Of a DNA stretch of 58,421 nucleotides, positions 41,205 to 49,372 are shown one piece after another (position 1 is the first letter of the stretch; each line of letters starts with the position of its first letter). The stretch lies in contig CAIKLQ010000123.1 of NCBI GenBank assembly GCA_903828255.1, forward strand, positions 1-58,421, in the 5' to 3' direction. The notes below the pieces were generated by a model. That model saw only the letters and a program-made list of their open reading frames with translations. It was not told the origin of the DNA and ran no database searches. The position numbers were made by a program, and so were the translations under genes. The stretch comes from an uncultured Verrucomicrobiota bacterium (GTDB lineage: Bacteria > Verrucomicrobiota > Verrucomicrobiia > Limisphaerales > JADLHS01).

Positions 41205-43513
41205 GACGGCTTCGCCTCCGACAACCGCAGCGGCAGTTCGCGCAGCCGCACGCCGGTCGCGTGGAACCCCGCGTTGGCAATGGCGGGAGCGAGGGCGATA
41301 ATGGGGGTTTCGCCGCCGCCGACCGACGCGAGGTCCGGTCGGTTCAGCAAATGAATGTCGAGTTCCGGCACGTCGCTGAAACGCGGCACGTCATAATTGT
41401 GGAAGCTGGCATTGAGCATCCGGCCCTCTTCAAAACGCATCGCCTCACGCAACGCCGGGCCGAGGCCCATAAGGATCGCGCCCTCGACTTGCGCGCGCAG
41501 GTTGGCGGGGTTCAGGATCGCGCCGCACTCAAAGACTTCGCAGACGCGGCGCAGGATGATTTTCTGTTGCTTGGGCGCAATCTCGATTTCCACACACGCG
41601 GCGACGTATGAGCCTTTCTCCGTGCCGCATGCCAGGCCCACGCCGAAGTTCTTGCGCTTCTCCTTCACCCGCTCGCGCCAGTTGAAACGCTTCGCGGCTT
41701 CCGCCAACACGTCGCGCAGGCGGCCGGGTTCGAGATGCGCGAGGCGAAATTCCAGTGGGTCCGCGCCGGCAGCGGCGGCGAGCTCATCCATGAAACATTC
41801 GCGCGCAAAATTATTCGCCGTGGCTGCGAGCGCGCGATACGAGCCGGGCCGCAGCGGCGCGTCCGAGCCGACCGATTCGCAACGCAACTTGCCCGCGCGA
41901 TACGGCGTATTCACCGCCGCGCTGCCGGAGTTGATGTTGATGAAGTGCCACGAAGTCAGCGCGCCCTGATCGTCGAGCGTCGCCTCAGCGTCAATGACTG
42001 CGGCCGGTCGGAAATAGGCCCAAGTGAATTCCTCGGCACGCGTCCACTTGACCGAAACCGGTTTGCCCGCCGCCTGCGCGAGCCGCGCCGCTTCGATGGC
42101 GACTTCGCCCGTGTGCTTGCCGCCGAACCCGCCGCCGAGGTCGGGCACGATCACGCGCACCTGGTCGTTCGCGAGCCGGAAAGCCCGCGCCAATTCGCTG
42201 TGGTAGCCGAACGGATTTTGCGTGCCGGTCCACACGGTGAGTTGCCCCTCCTGCCACTCGGCGACGGCGGCGCGGGTTTCCATGGGCGCGTGTTGGATGT
42301 AAGCAGTGTGATAACTGGCACGCAGGATCTTCTTCGCGGCGGCCAATTCATCGGTGAAGGAATTCTTCGGCACACCGCCACGCACTCGTTGGCGCAGGTA
42401 ATCGGAGATGCCCTTGCTGGAGGGATGGGGCGCGCTTTCCCACTTGGCCGTCTTGGCGATGGCTGCCAACGCCTGCTGCGCTTGAAACGTCGTCGGCGCA
42501 GCCACGCCAACAAAATCTCCATCCTGAACGGCGATCACGTCTTTCATCGCTTTCGTCGGTGCGAGATCAATCGCGACAAGCGTTGCGCCATAGGATGGCG
42601 CCCGCAGCACCTTCCCGCGCAACATGCCAGGTCGCCGGATGTCGGAAGGAAAGCGATGCGTGCCAGTCACCAGTTCGCGGGCGTTGGGCCGTGGGACGGA
42701 CGTGCCGAGCACCTTCCAATCTTTGACCTCCGTGAGCGTGCTGCCCGAGGGCGCGGCTTTTTCGAGGGCCTTCGCCAGGTCATCGCCTTGCGCCAGTTCG
42801 GCGAAGGTCAGCGTGCGCTGGGTGGCGCCGTGTGTGATTTTGCCGTCGCGCAACTCGACCGCCGTACGCTCGACACTCCAGCGCTGGCTGGCGAGTGCGC
42901 ACAAAACTTCGCGCGCGGCGGCGGCGGCTTGGCGAATGGCGGGAACTGTCCGCGGGGTCGAACCACTGCCGGCGGTGTTGCCATCGTTCGGCGTGAGGCC
43001 AGTGTCCGACATGACGAGTTGAATCTGGTTCGCCGGCTGGTGCAGTTCCTCGGCGGCGGCTTGCGAAAGTTGGGCGCGCGAACCTTGGCCCATTTCCACT
43101 TTGCCGGTGAGCACCGTCACCACGCCGTCTTTGCCGATGTGAATGCGCTCCCCAACGCCGCGGATTTGAGTTCCACCCGTACCGCCGCCGCGCCGGCCGC
43201 CACGCTCTTGCGAGAGGGACGCGAGCGGGGCCGTCGCGATGACGAGGCCGGTGGCGAGCAATTGAACGAACGAACGCCGTTTCAGGCCGAAGGAGAACTC
43301 GACCGGCGCAATGAGTTGATCGTCGTCTTCGAGGAAAGGTTCGCCATGCGATTTCGCCGCAAGGGAATTTTGGGCGTTGAACCCTGGGACCGGAACGGCT
43401 GGATTTTCGGGCGCTGCGGTAGTGGCTCGGGCGTCCCGCCCGGGCGAACAGAAACTCCCAGACGGGACGCCCGTGCCACTACCAGATACGGAGAGATTTG
43501 GCGCAGGTTCCAT
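41201..43513 (-). CDS. Molybdopterin-binding large subunit, isoquinoline oxidoreductase/xanthine dehydrogenase family
   Basis: ATG 43513 (MEPAPNLSVSGSGTGVPSGS) gives about 770 residues. Near residue 75 LKRRSFVQLLATGLVIATAP looks like a twin-arginine-like helix (KRRSF). The moco domain has VEMGQGSRAQLSQAAAEELH, YIQHAPMETRAAVAEW and DLGGGFGGKHTGEVAIEAAR, as in the single-large-chain (IorB-type) branch. With a 2Fe-2S small subunit and no FAD subunit, it fits aldehyde or N-heterocycle oxidation passing electrons to cytochromes. The substrate is unknown. Residues about 8-55 are low complexity and partly encoded by a palindromic element (43418-43483). Confidence 0.88.
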   Translation of the reverse strand: MEPAPNLSVSGSGTGVPSGSFCSPGRDARATTAAPENPAVPVPGFNAQNSLAAKSHGEPFLEDDDQLIAPVEFSFGLKRRSFVQLLATGLVIATAPLASLSQERGGRRGGGTGGTQIRGVGERIHIGKDGVVTVLTGKVEMGQGSRAQLSQAAAEELHQPANQIQLVMSDTGLTPNDGNTAGSGSTPRTVPAIRQAAAAAREVLCALASQRWSVERTAVELRDGKITHGATQRTLTFAELAQGDDLAKALEKAAPSGSTLTEVKDWKVLGTSVPRPNARELVTGTHRFPSDIRRPGMLRGKVLRAPSYGATLVAIDLAPTKAMKDVIAVQDGDFVGVAAPTTFQAQQALAAIAKTAKWESAPHPSSKGISDYLRQRVRGGVPKNSFTDELAAAKKILRASYHTAYIQHAPMETRAAVAEWQEGQLTVWTGTQNPFGYHSELARAFRLANDQVRVIVPDLGGGFGGKHTGEVAIEAARLAQAAGKPVSVKWTRAEEFTWAYFRPAAVIDAEATLDDQGALTSWHFININSGSAAVNTPYRAGKLRCESVGSDAPLRPGSYRALAATANNFARECFMDELAAAAGADPLEFRLAHLEPGRLRDVLAEAAKRFNWRERVKEKRKNFGVGLACGTEKGSYVAACVEIEIAPKQQKIILRRVCEVFECGAILNPANLRAQVEGAILMGLGPALREAMRFEEGRMLNASFHNYDVPRFSDVPELDIHLLNRPDLASVGGGETPIIALAPAIANAGFHATGVRLRELPLRLSEAKPS
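43418..43483. repeat. Palindromic element in the 5' coding region of the molybdenum hydroxylase
   Basis: GGTAGTGGCTCGGGCGTCCCG (43418-43438, one mismatch) pairs with CGGGACGCCCGTGCCACTAC at 43463-43482 (C at 43483 completes the arm). The 66-bp unit is in frame and encodes about 22 residues before the membrane helix; no part of the enzyme domain is disrupted. Confidence 0.8.
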
Positions 43514-43515
43514 GT

Positions 43516-44016
43516 TCACTTTCGCGCCGCCGCCGCCGCGCGGCGAATAGCTTTGACGAGGTTCGGATAGCCGCAGCAGCGACACAGATGTCCCTCCATG
43601 CGCGAGAGAATTTCGGCATCGCTGGGGATGGGCTTGCGACTCAGCAAAGCAACCAGCCCCAAGACCATGCCGGACGTGCAATAGCCGCACTGGAAAGCCT
43701 GCTCGGCGAGAAACGCTTCCTGCACCGGGTGTAATCTCCCGGCGGGCGACAGGCCCTCGATGGTGGTGATTTGTTTGCCGCCGACGGACTCCACGGAGCG
43801 CCCACACGAGCGCACCGCCGCGCCATCCACCAGCACCGTGCAAGCGCCACATTCGGATTCGCCGCAGCCGTACTTCGTGCCCGTCAGATCGAGGTCCTCG
43901 CGCAGCACTTCGAGCAAGCGCCGCTCGGGATCGGTCGTCACGGTCCGAGGCTGACCGTTGAGCGTGAAGGTGATGGTTTTTTCCATGCCCGTAACCAGAG
44001 TATTATCCGCAGCCAT
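43516..44016 (-). CDS. 2Fe-2S small subunit of the molybdenum hydroxylase
   Basis: The 166-residue protein has the plant-type ferredoxin motif GCGESECGACTVLVDG and the second cluster domain FQCGYCTSGMVLGLVALLSR with HLCRCCGYPNLVKAI. These are the two [2Fe-2S] clusters of xanthine-dehydrogenase-family small subunits. Start at 44016 is chosen; a second ATG 30 bp downstream (MEKTITFTLNG) is equally good. It precedes the large-subunit gene by 2 bp. No FAD-binding subunit is in the window, which fits isoquinoline oxidoreductase-type two-subunit enzymes. Confidence 0.93.
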   Translation of the reverse strand: MAADNTLVTGMEKTITFTLNGQPRTVTTDPERRLLEVLREDLDLTGTKYGCGESECGACTVLVDGAAVRSCGRSVESVGGKQITTIEGLSPAGRLHPVQEAFLAEQAFQCGYCTSGMVLGLVALLSRKPIPSDAEILSRMEGHLCRCCGYPNLVKAIRRAAAAARK

Positions 44017-44180
44017 TAAGACAGTCCTTGCGAAGCCTCATGTCGAGGAAAAATTGCGGCCTTTTCTCCGGGCTTCCAGCCAAGCAACCGTTGTTTTCCG
44101 AAGGCCGAAGTGCGGCTTGAGTTTTGGCCCACGCGGGCAAATACTTTCGGCGGCGCGCAGCACGTGCCGATTAAACCCTT

Positions 44181-45056
44181 ATGATTCTCACAGGCATTGG
44201 TGACGAGGCCAGCAACACGATTGCTGGCCAGATTCAGGCGACGCAGGAACTCGGCTGGAAATGGCTGGAGCCGCGCGGCGTGGAAGTGCCCGGCTTTGCG
44301 AAAGCGAATTTCCACGACCTTCCCGACGCCGCATTTGATTCCGCCCTGAAGCAACTGGAAACCGCCGGCGTGGGCGTCTATTGCTTCGGCTCGACAATCA
44401 TGAACTGGGCCAAGACGGTCGAGACCCCCTTCGACGTGACGCTCGCCGAGGTGAAGCGCGCCATCCCGCGCATGAAACGCACCGGGGCGAAATACATCCG
44501 CATCATGAGCTTCAAACCGGGCCCTGATGAGTTCAAGACGCCGCCGGAAGTCTTCCGCCGCGTACGCGACGTGACGAACATGTTCCTCGACCAGGGCTTG
44601 CAGCCGGTCCACGAGAACTGCATGAACTACGGCGGCATGAGTTGGCAACACGCGCTGGAGTTGCTCGACAAATGCCCCGGCCTCAAGTGGGTCTTCGACA
44701 CCGCCAATCCGATCTTCAATCCCGACCGCAGCAAGCCCAAGCCCTGGCCCAAGCAGGACCCGTGGGAATTCTGGGAACACGTCCGCGATCAGGTAGCGCA
44801 CATCCACGTCAAAGACGCCACCTGGAATCCGGCGAAGAACGACGCCGACTACAATTGGCCGGGCGAAGGCCAGGGCCGGGTGCGGGACATTCTGAAAGAC
44901 GCCTTTGCCCGCGGCTATAACTCCGGCATCAGCATCGAGCCGCACATGGTTGTCGTCTTCCACGACGCGCAAGCGAAGGCCAGTAACGATTTAGCGATGC
45001 AGCAGAACTACGTCGAATACGGGCGGCGGTTGGAGAAACTGATCGCCGCCGGATGA
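44181..45056 (+). CDS. Sugar phosphate isomerase/epimerase (xylose isomerase-like TIM barrel)
   Basis: The 291-residue protein starts MILTGIGDEASNTIAGQIQA and shows the AP_endonuc_2-type TIM barrel with WKWLEPRGVEVPG, CFGSTIMNW, HENCMNYGGMSWQHALELLD and VFDTANPIFN, AHIHVKDATWN and GISIEPHM, which contain the usual metal-binding Glu, His and Asp residues. The family isomerises or epimerises free or phosphorylated sugars. It is divergent from the 2Fe-2S subunit and followed by a strong terminator. The precise substrate is unknown. Confidence 0.88.
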   Translation: MILTGIGDEASNTIAGQIQATQELGWKWLEPRGVEVPGFAKANFHDLPDAAFDSALKQLETAGVGVYCFGSTIMNWAKTVETPFDVTLAEVKRAIPRMKRTGAKYIRIMSFKPGPDEFKTPPEVFRRVRDVTNMFLDQGLQPVHENCMNYGGMSWQHALELLDKCPGLKWVFDTANPIFNPDRSKPKPWPKQDPWEFWEHVRDQVAHIHVKDATWNPAKNDADYNWPGEGQGRVRDILKDAFARGYNSGISIEPHMVVVFHDAQAKASNDLAMQQNYVEYGRRLEKLIAAG

Positions 45057-45116
45057 ATCCGCCCGGCTGCCGTCGCGCCGTCTTTCCGCGATGCCAACAT
45101 CGGCCGGAAACGAATG

Positions 45117-45155
45117 AGGCCCTGCGCGGTTCTTCCGCACAGGGCCTTTGATTCG
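45117..45155 (+). terminator. Intrinsic terminator after the isomerase gene
   Basis: AGGCCCTG (45117-45124) and CAGGGCCT (45140-45147), with an inner GCGG/CCGC extension around TTCTT, form a 12-bp near-perfect stem followed by TTGATT. It lies 61 nt after the plus-strand stop. It may also limit transcription from the convergent secreted-protein gene, but no T-run exists on that side. Confidence 0.8.
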
Positions 45156-45180
45156 GCAAACGCTTCCGCGTTCGCAGTCG

Positions 45181-46572
45181 TTAGTGCGAGTGTTTCGGCA
45201 CCACGGTGAGGTTGTAAACCATGTCCAACGGCCCATCCCAATCATAGGGGTCTCCCTCCGCGATGGCGAAGTGGAACGCGCCGGTGTAATGAATCCGATG
45301 CGGGCCGGCTGACGGCGGCGCTATCAGAAGGTAATACCCGTCCGCCACGGCCAACCCGAGCCCGCCGGTCGCACCAAAAATCCACGGCGTCGGCGCGTTG
45401 AAGTCGAACTGGGGCGACAGCGCGCGGAAGGAAGTGATGTTCTTCACGCTCACACCGTCAATCGTGGCGGACAGTGAGGAGGGAACGATGTGATCGGCCT
45501 GCCATTTCGCATTCGTGCGGCGCTCGGCCTTGGTCGCGCCGAGGCCTTCGAGGTCGGAAGCTTCCGCGTTCAACATACCGACGAAGAGCGCCTTGCCGGC
45601 GGGGATGCTGCACGAGCGCGTCATCGTGCCGAAGGGCGAGGCGAGATTCCAGATCCGCCCAGACTGGCCTTCAGTGACCTCAAAGGTCGGGGCATCCACG
45701 AACGGGTGCGTCGCGCCGGAAGGGCTGGTCATCGGCTGTTCCATCGCCCACTCCCACCAGGCCGCGCTCAACTGCTCGTAATCCTTTTGGGAACAATCCT
45801 GGCCGGGCCGGATGACTCGCGCTGGTTCAACCACGTTGACCTGATAGCTCACATCCAGACTGAACGAATTGTCAGCGTTGGTGGCGGCGAAGTGAATGGT
45901 GTGCCCACCCGCGCGCAGCGGATCGAGCATCAACCAATAGCCGTCGTCCACCGACGGCCCGTAGATCCCGGCGACCACGCCCCACACGTTGTTCTCGGGG
46001 AAGTTAATCATGTAGTCCTTCCCGGGCGGCGTTTGACAGCGATAGTTCCACAGGTTCGCCACCGGCCGCCCGTCAATCTCACAGGAAATTGAGACGAAGG
46101 CACCAATCGAGCCCTTGATCAAATTGCGGGCGTAGGCTTCCTGCGCGGGCGACCACGGGTTATCGCCATACGCGGGCGTATTGACCCAGGCCTGGTTGGC
46201 GATGGGGAAGAACAGCGCCTTGCCTGCGGGCACGACCACGGCCCGGTCGGACTCCCCGCCGAAATTACCAGCGAGAAACCAGACCGGCCCGGATTGGCCG
46301 ATGTCGCCATTCCGGCCCGTGGGATCCGTCAGCGGATTGACGTCCGCAGGGATGGAATAAGCCCAGCGCCACCAGGCTCCGCTCCATTCCCCGTAGGCTT
46401 TGCCGTAGGGTTTGGAATTGATGGGAGCGATTCCCCGGTTGGAATTCGAGGGCGGGGGCGAGGACTGGCTGGGCGCGCTCGCAGCCAACAGGCTGAGCGA
46501 CACGGCCAGCACGGCGGTTTTCCAGCCCGCGTCAGCGAGCTGCCAATGAGGTGAGGTGGTTGTACTCTTCAT
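45181..46572 (-). CDS. Secreted protein of unknown function with two related domains
   Basis: The 463-residue protein has a signal-like N terminus (WKTAVLAVSLSLLAASAPSQ) and two similar halves: YGEWSGAWWRWAYSIPA, GQSGPVWFLAGNFG and VPAGKALFFPIANQAW in the first, and YEQLSAAWWEWAMEQPM, GQSGRIWNLASPFGTM and IPAGKALFVGMLNAEA in the second. Each half is followed by a segment containing DGVSVKN or DGRPVAN and ending in YYLLIAPPSAGPHRIHY or YWLMLDPLRAGGHTIHF. So it is an internal duplication, exported to the periplasm or beyond. I do not recognise a catalytic motif. Two copies of a structured RNA/DNA motif lie upstream (46640-46684 and 46792-46836). Confidence 0.8.
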   Translation of the reverse strand: MKSTTTSPHWQLADAGWKTAVLAVSLSLLAASAPSQSSPPPSNSNRGIAPINSKPYGKAYGEWSGAWWRWAYSIPADVNPLTDPTGRNGDIGQSGPVWFLAGNFGGESDRAVVVPAGKALFFPIANQAWVNTPAYGDNPWSPAQEAYARNLIKGSIGAFVSISCEIDGRPVANLWNYRCQTPPGKDYMINFPENNVWGVVAGIYGPSVDDGYWLMLDPLRAGGHTIHFAATNADNSFSLDVSYQVNVVEPARVIRPGQDCSQKDYEQLSAAWWEWAMEQPMTSPSGATHPFVDAPTFEVTEGQSGRIWNLASPFGTMTRSCSIPAGKALFVGMLNAEASDLEGLGATKAERRTNAKWQADHIVPSSLSATIDGVSVKNITSFRALSPQFDFNAPTPWIFGATGGLGLAVADGYYLLIAPPSAGPHRIHYTGAFHFAIAEGDPYDWDGPLDMVYNLTVVPKHSH

Positions 46573-46639
46573 GCTTGTTTTCTTTCTATTTCAGGCGGGT
46601 TGGGCCTGGTTTGTTTGTTTTGTTTTGTTTTGTTTCTCA

Positions 46640-46684
46640 AGCCCGGAAGCCACCTCCCCGGCGGATTCCGAACTCAAAAATCTG
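46640..46684 (-). promoter_or_regulatory. Tandem leader hairpin motif, copy A
   Basis: A 45-nt unit related to the copy at 46792-46836 (35 of 45 positions equal by hand alignment). On the minus strand it reads AGATTTTTGAGTTCGGAATC, then CGCCGGGGAGGTGGCTTCCG. The hairpin pairs CGGAA with TTCCG and GCC with GGC around a C-rich loop. It lies 68 nt upstream of the secreted-protein start. Confidence 0.6.
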
Positions 46685-46791
46685 TCGCCAAATTTGATAA
46701 TTGGTCAACTGGCGCTTTTATGTCAAAGATAATTTTTCTTTGTTGCTCACTAGCGGTTATCGCCTGATTTGGCTCCTGATTTGCGTTGCCC

Positions 46792-46836
46792 AGCCCGGCA
46801 GCCACCCTCTCGGCGACTGCCGGACTGAAAAATCTT
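46792..46836 (-). promoter_or_regulatory. Tandem leader hairpin motif, copy B
   Basis: The second unit, 152 bp farther upstream, reads AGATTTTTCAGTCCGGCAGT on the minus strand, then CGCCGAGAGGGTGGCTGCCG. Compared with copy A, one stem pair changes from A-T to C-G on both sides (unit positions 8 and 28), so pairing is kept. This compensatory change supports a structured element acting in the leader. Confidence 0.6.
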
Positions 46837-47270
46837 TCATTCAGGTTTCATCACGAGTTCACCGGACTCAGAAACATCAATCGCAGCGCCGCGCTCGATC
46901 TTACAGAAATCTTTTTCATCGCTTCCACCCGTGTACCTAAGCAAAGCGGGAAGAATGTTACAAAAAATCTGCGGAGGCCGCTTTCCCTGCTCAAAAAAGG
47001 CGAAGCTTAGACCAAGCGCGGCTTGGAAAACAGGTTCTATGGCGACAGTTTCCAATCCAGGTTCATGGCCGCCAATGCCTGCCGAATCCGGCGCAAATCG
47101 TAGATTTGGATCGGGCCGGTCGCGAGCGCTACGGCCAGTTTTGTACCGAAAAGTTTCTCTGTTGGGCCATTTTTAGCCACGCGAAGTTGCGCTGGCAGGC
47201 CAATTTTGGCACTTGCGCGCGGCTTCTCGGGCACGGCCTAAGAGCCTGTGTGAAAACTCTAGTTTCGGTC

Positions 47271-47367
47271 GTAGCAGCCGCCGTAAGGAGGCTCAAATCT
47301 CTTGGCTTTTTCGGACCGGAACGATCGGAACGGTCAAAGGTTAGAGCCTCCTTACGTCGGCTGCTAC
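47271..47367. repeat. Palindromic GTAGCAGCC element, intergenic copy
   Basis: Arms GTAGCAGCCGCCGTAAGGAG plus GCTC (47271-47294) and the inverse GAGCCTCCTTACGTCGGCTG plus CTAC (47344-47367) match at 23 of 24 positions around a 49-bp loop. A related copy is inside the ABC ATPase gene at 57599-57677. Confidence 0.88.
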
Positions 47368-47578
47368 TTTCAAAACAGGCGCTGAGGACCAACTGGCCCG
47401 GCGCGGCGCGGCGGCGAACGGGGGACTGGAGCGCAAGGCTTCCAAGTTTGCGGAAGCGCCGCTTTCCAATCGGCGGCGCGGGCCGGGGCTAGGTTGGGGG
47501 AAGGCGTTCGTGCTGGCAGCGGGCCGTGGCGCAACTCGCAGCCGGGAAGGACGGTGCCACAGGCTTGATTGAGGGCGA

Positions 47579-48502
47579 TCAGCGGGCCGTGATTTGGGCC
47601 AGAGCTTCGTCCACGGACGTTGGCGCCGCGAGCGCGATCCACGTTGGCGCCGCGTGCCGCTTGAACCAGGTCAACTGGCGTTTGGCAAATTGGCGGGTGC
47701 GGATTTTCACCAGTTCAATCGTTTCTTTTAGCGACCGTTCGCCGCGCAGATGTTCCGCTGACTGCCGGTAGCCGATGGCTTGCAGGGCGGTTCGGTTTTG
47801 CGCCAGGCCGACTTCGAGCAAGCGGCGCGTTTCGTCCACCAAGCCTTGCGCGAACATTTTTTCCACGCGGAGTTCAATGCGCCGGTGGAGATCGGGAGCG
47901 GTTCGGGAAAGGGCGAAGAACGGGGAGGCGGGAGGCGGGAGGCGGGAGGCGGGAGGCCAGTTGGCGCGTTGTGCGGAAAAAGGCCGACCGGTCAAACGGA
48001 TCACTTCCACGGCGCGGATGACGCGGCGGGGGTTCTGCCGGTCAATCCGTTCGTAGGTCACGGGGTCAAGCTCGCGCAATTCGCCGAGCAATGTTTCCAG
48101 CGGGGCGGCTTCCAGTTCGGCCCGGAGCGCCGCGTCCGAAGGCGGGGCGGCGCCAAGCCCTTCGCGGAAGGCTTTGAAGTAGAGTCCCGTGCCGCCGCAG
48201 AAGACCGGCACGCGACCGCGTGATTGAATATCTTCCACCGCCGCGCCCGCCAGGGTGACGAACCTTGCGGCGTCGAACGCTTCAGTGAGGCCCACCACGT
48301 CAATCAGATGGTGCGCCACCCGCGCGCGTTCGGCAGGTGTGGGTTTGGCGGTGCCGAGGTCCAACCCGCGATAGACTTGCATCGAATCCACGGAGATGAT
48401 TTCGCCGCCGATTGTTTCGGCGAGCCGGAGCGCAATTTCAGATTTGCCAACGGCAGTCGGGCCGGCGAGAAAGATGGGGGCGTTGCGATCTGAACTCGGC
48501 AC
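47579..48502 (-). CDS. miaA: tRNA dimethylallyltransferase
   Basis: MiaA adds a dimethylallyl group to A37 of tRNAs that read UNN codons. Residues IFLAGPTAVGKSEIALRLAE (P-loop), SVDSMQVYRGLDLGTAKPT, DVVGLTEAFDAARFV, CGGTGLYFKAFREGL and AIGYRQSAEHLRGER are family signatures. I use GTG 48502 (PSSDRNAPIF), because an upstream ATG at 48571 would overlap lgt. A heptanucleotide repeat at 47924-47958 encodes a short insert (PPASRLPPPAS), away from the active site. The gene lies after lgt on the same strand. Confidence 0.93.
   Translation of the reverse strand: MPSSDRNAPIFLAGPTAVGKSEIALRLAETIGGEIISVDSMQVYRGLDLGTAKPTPAERARVAHHLIDVVGLTEAFDAARFVTLAGAAVEDIQSRGRVPVFCGGTGLYFKAFREGLGAAPPSDAALRAELEAAPLETLLGELRELDPVTYERIDRQNPRRVIRAVEVIRLTGRPFSAQRANWPPASRLPPPASPFFALSRTAPDLHRRIELRVEKMFAQGLVDETRRLLEVGLAQNRTALQAIGYRQSAEHLRGERSLKETIELVKIRTRQFAKRQLTWFKRHAAPTWIALAAPTSVDEALAQITAR
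47924..47958. repeat. Heptanucleotide repeat inside miaA (GGAGGCG)
   Basis: Five 7-bp units, GGAGGCG four times then GGAGGCC, occur in frame in the region after the FSAQRANW segment of MiaA. Confidence 0.88.
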
Positions 48503-48512
48503 GGGTGAGGTT

Positions 48513-49283
48513 TCAATTGGCTGCGATCGCGCGCCGTCGAAGGATGGCGAATAACCCCACGCCCGCCGCAAAAATCCCGATGCTGACCAAGTGGGCTGGC
48601 GTCAGTCCCGCGTGGCGATGCGCTTCCGAGTAATCCCCGCGAAATATTTCCACGAACGAACGCAGCGCGGCGTAGGCCATGAGGTAGGTCGCGAAAACCT
48701 GGCCATCAAATTTCTTGCGGCGGTAGAGCCACGCGAGCAATGCGTAGAGTCCCAGGCTGAGCAGCGAGTCGTAGAGCTGCGTCGGATGCACCGGGGCGCC
48801 AGCGGTGGCGTGGTCGAGCGGGAAATGGATGGCCCACGGCAGGGAACATTCGCGCCCAAAGCAGCAGCCGTTGAAGAGGCAGCCGAAACGCCCCAACGCA
48901 TATCCCAACGCGATGCTCGGAGCGAGGATGTCGGCGATTTTCCCCAGCGCGAGTTTTTGGACCTTTGCGAAAATGATGCCCGTCAGTGCCGCGCCGATTA
49001 ACCCGCCGTAAAAAACCAGTCCGCCCCGCTGGATCATGAAGATTTCCGTGATCGGCTGGCCCGCAAAGGAATCATTCCAGTAGGTCGCGACGTAAAGCGT
49101 CCGGGCGCCGATTACTCCGCCGAGGATCAGCCAGAGGCCCGCGTCGGAAATCTTTTCGGCGGGGATCCCAGTGCGCGGAGCGCGCCGCGCGGCGGTCCAG
49201 AGCGCCGCGAGAAACGCCAGCGCCAGCGCGATCCCAAACCAATGAACCGTCAGCGGGCCGAGGTGAAATGCGATTGGATGCAC
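48513..49283 (-). CDS. lgt: Prolipoprotein diacylglyceryl transferase
   Basis: Lgt attaches diacylglycerol to the lipobox cysteine of prolipoproteins in the inner membrane. The 256-residue protein begins MHPIAFHLGPLTVHWFGIAL and has seven hydrophobic segments. The signature GRFGCLFNGCCFGREC (Arg in RFGCxxNGCCxG) is intact, with YGGLIGAALTGIIFAK and HPTQLYDSLLSLGLYALLAW. The start at 49283 is supported by the typical HPxxxxxGPxxxxWYG-like opening. It is the first gene of a pair with miaA. Confidence 0.95.
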   Translation of the reverse strand: MHPIAFHLGPLTVHWFGIALALAFLAALWTAARRAPRTGIPAEKISDAGLWLILGGVIGARTLYVATYWNDSFAGQPITEIFMIQRGGLVFYGGLIGAALTGIIFAKVQKLALGKIADILAPSIALGYALGRFGCLFNGCCFGRECSLPWAIHFPLDHATAGAPVHPTQLYDSLLSLGLYALLAWLYRRKKFDGQVFATYLMAYAALRSFVEIFRGDYSEAHRHAGLTPAHLVSIGIFAAGVGLFAILRRRAIAAN

Positions 49284-49372
49284 AGGCGGAAGCGTAGAAG
49301 CTCAGGGAAGGATGGGAAATTGATTTCTTGAAATACCCAAACACCCAAAAGATGCGAGGGTCGCGAGAGCGA

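Larger units (their letters stand above)
46573..47578. other. 1-kb non-coding region with structured and repeat elements
   Basis: This holds the probable leader of the secreted-protein gene: a TTTTG-rich tract (about 46606-46640), two 45-nt hairpin motifs, and, farther out, the palindromic element at 47271-47367. I see no gene with motif or start support. A TTGACA-like sequence on the minus strand near 46727-46722, with AT-rich DNA downstream between the two motifs, could be a promoter, but the match is weak. Confidence 0.55.
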
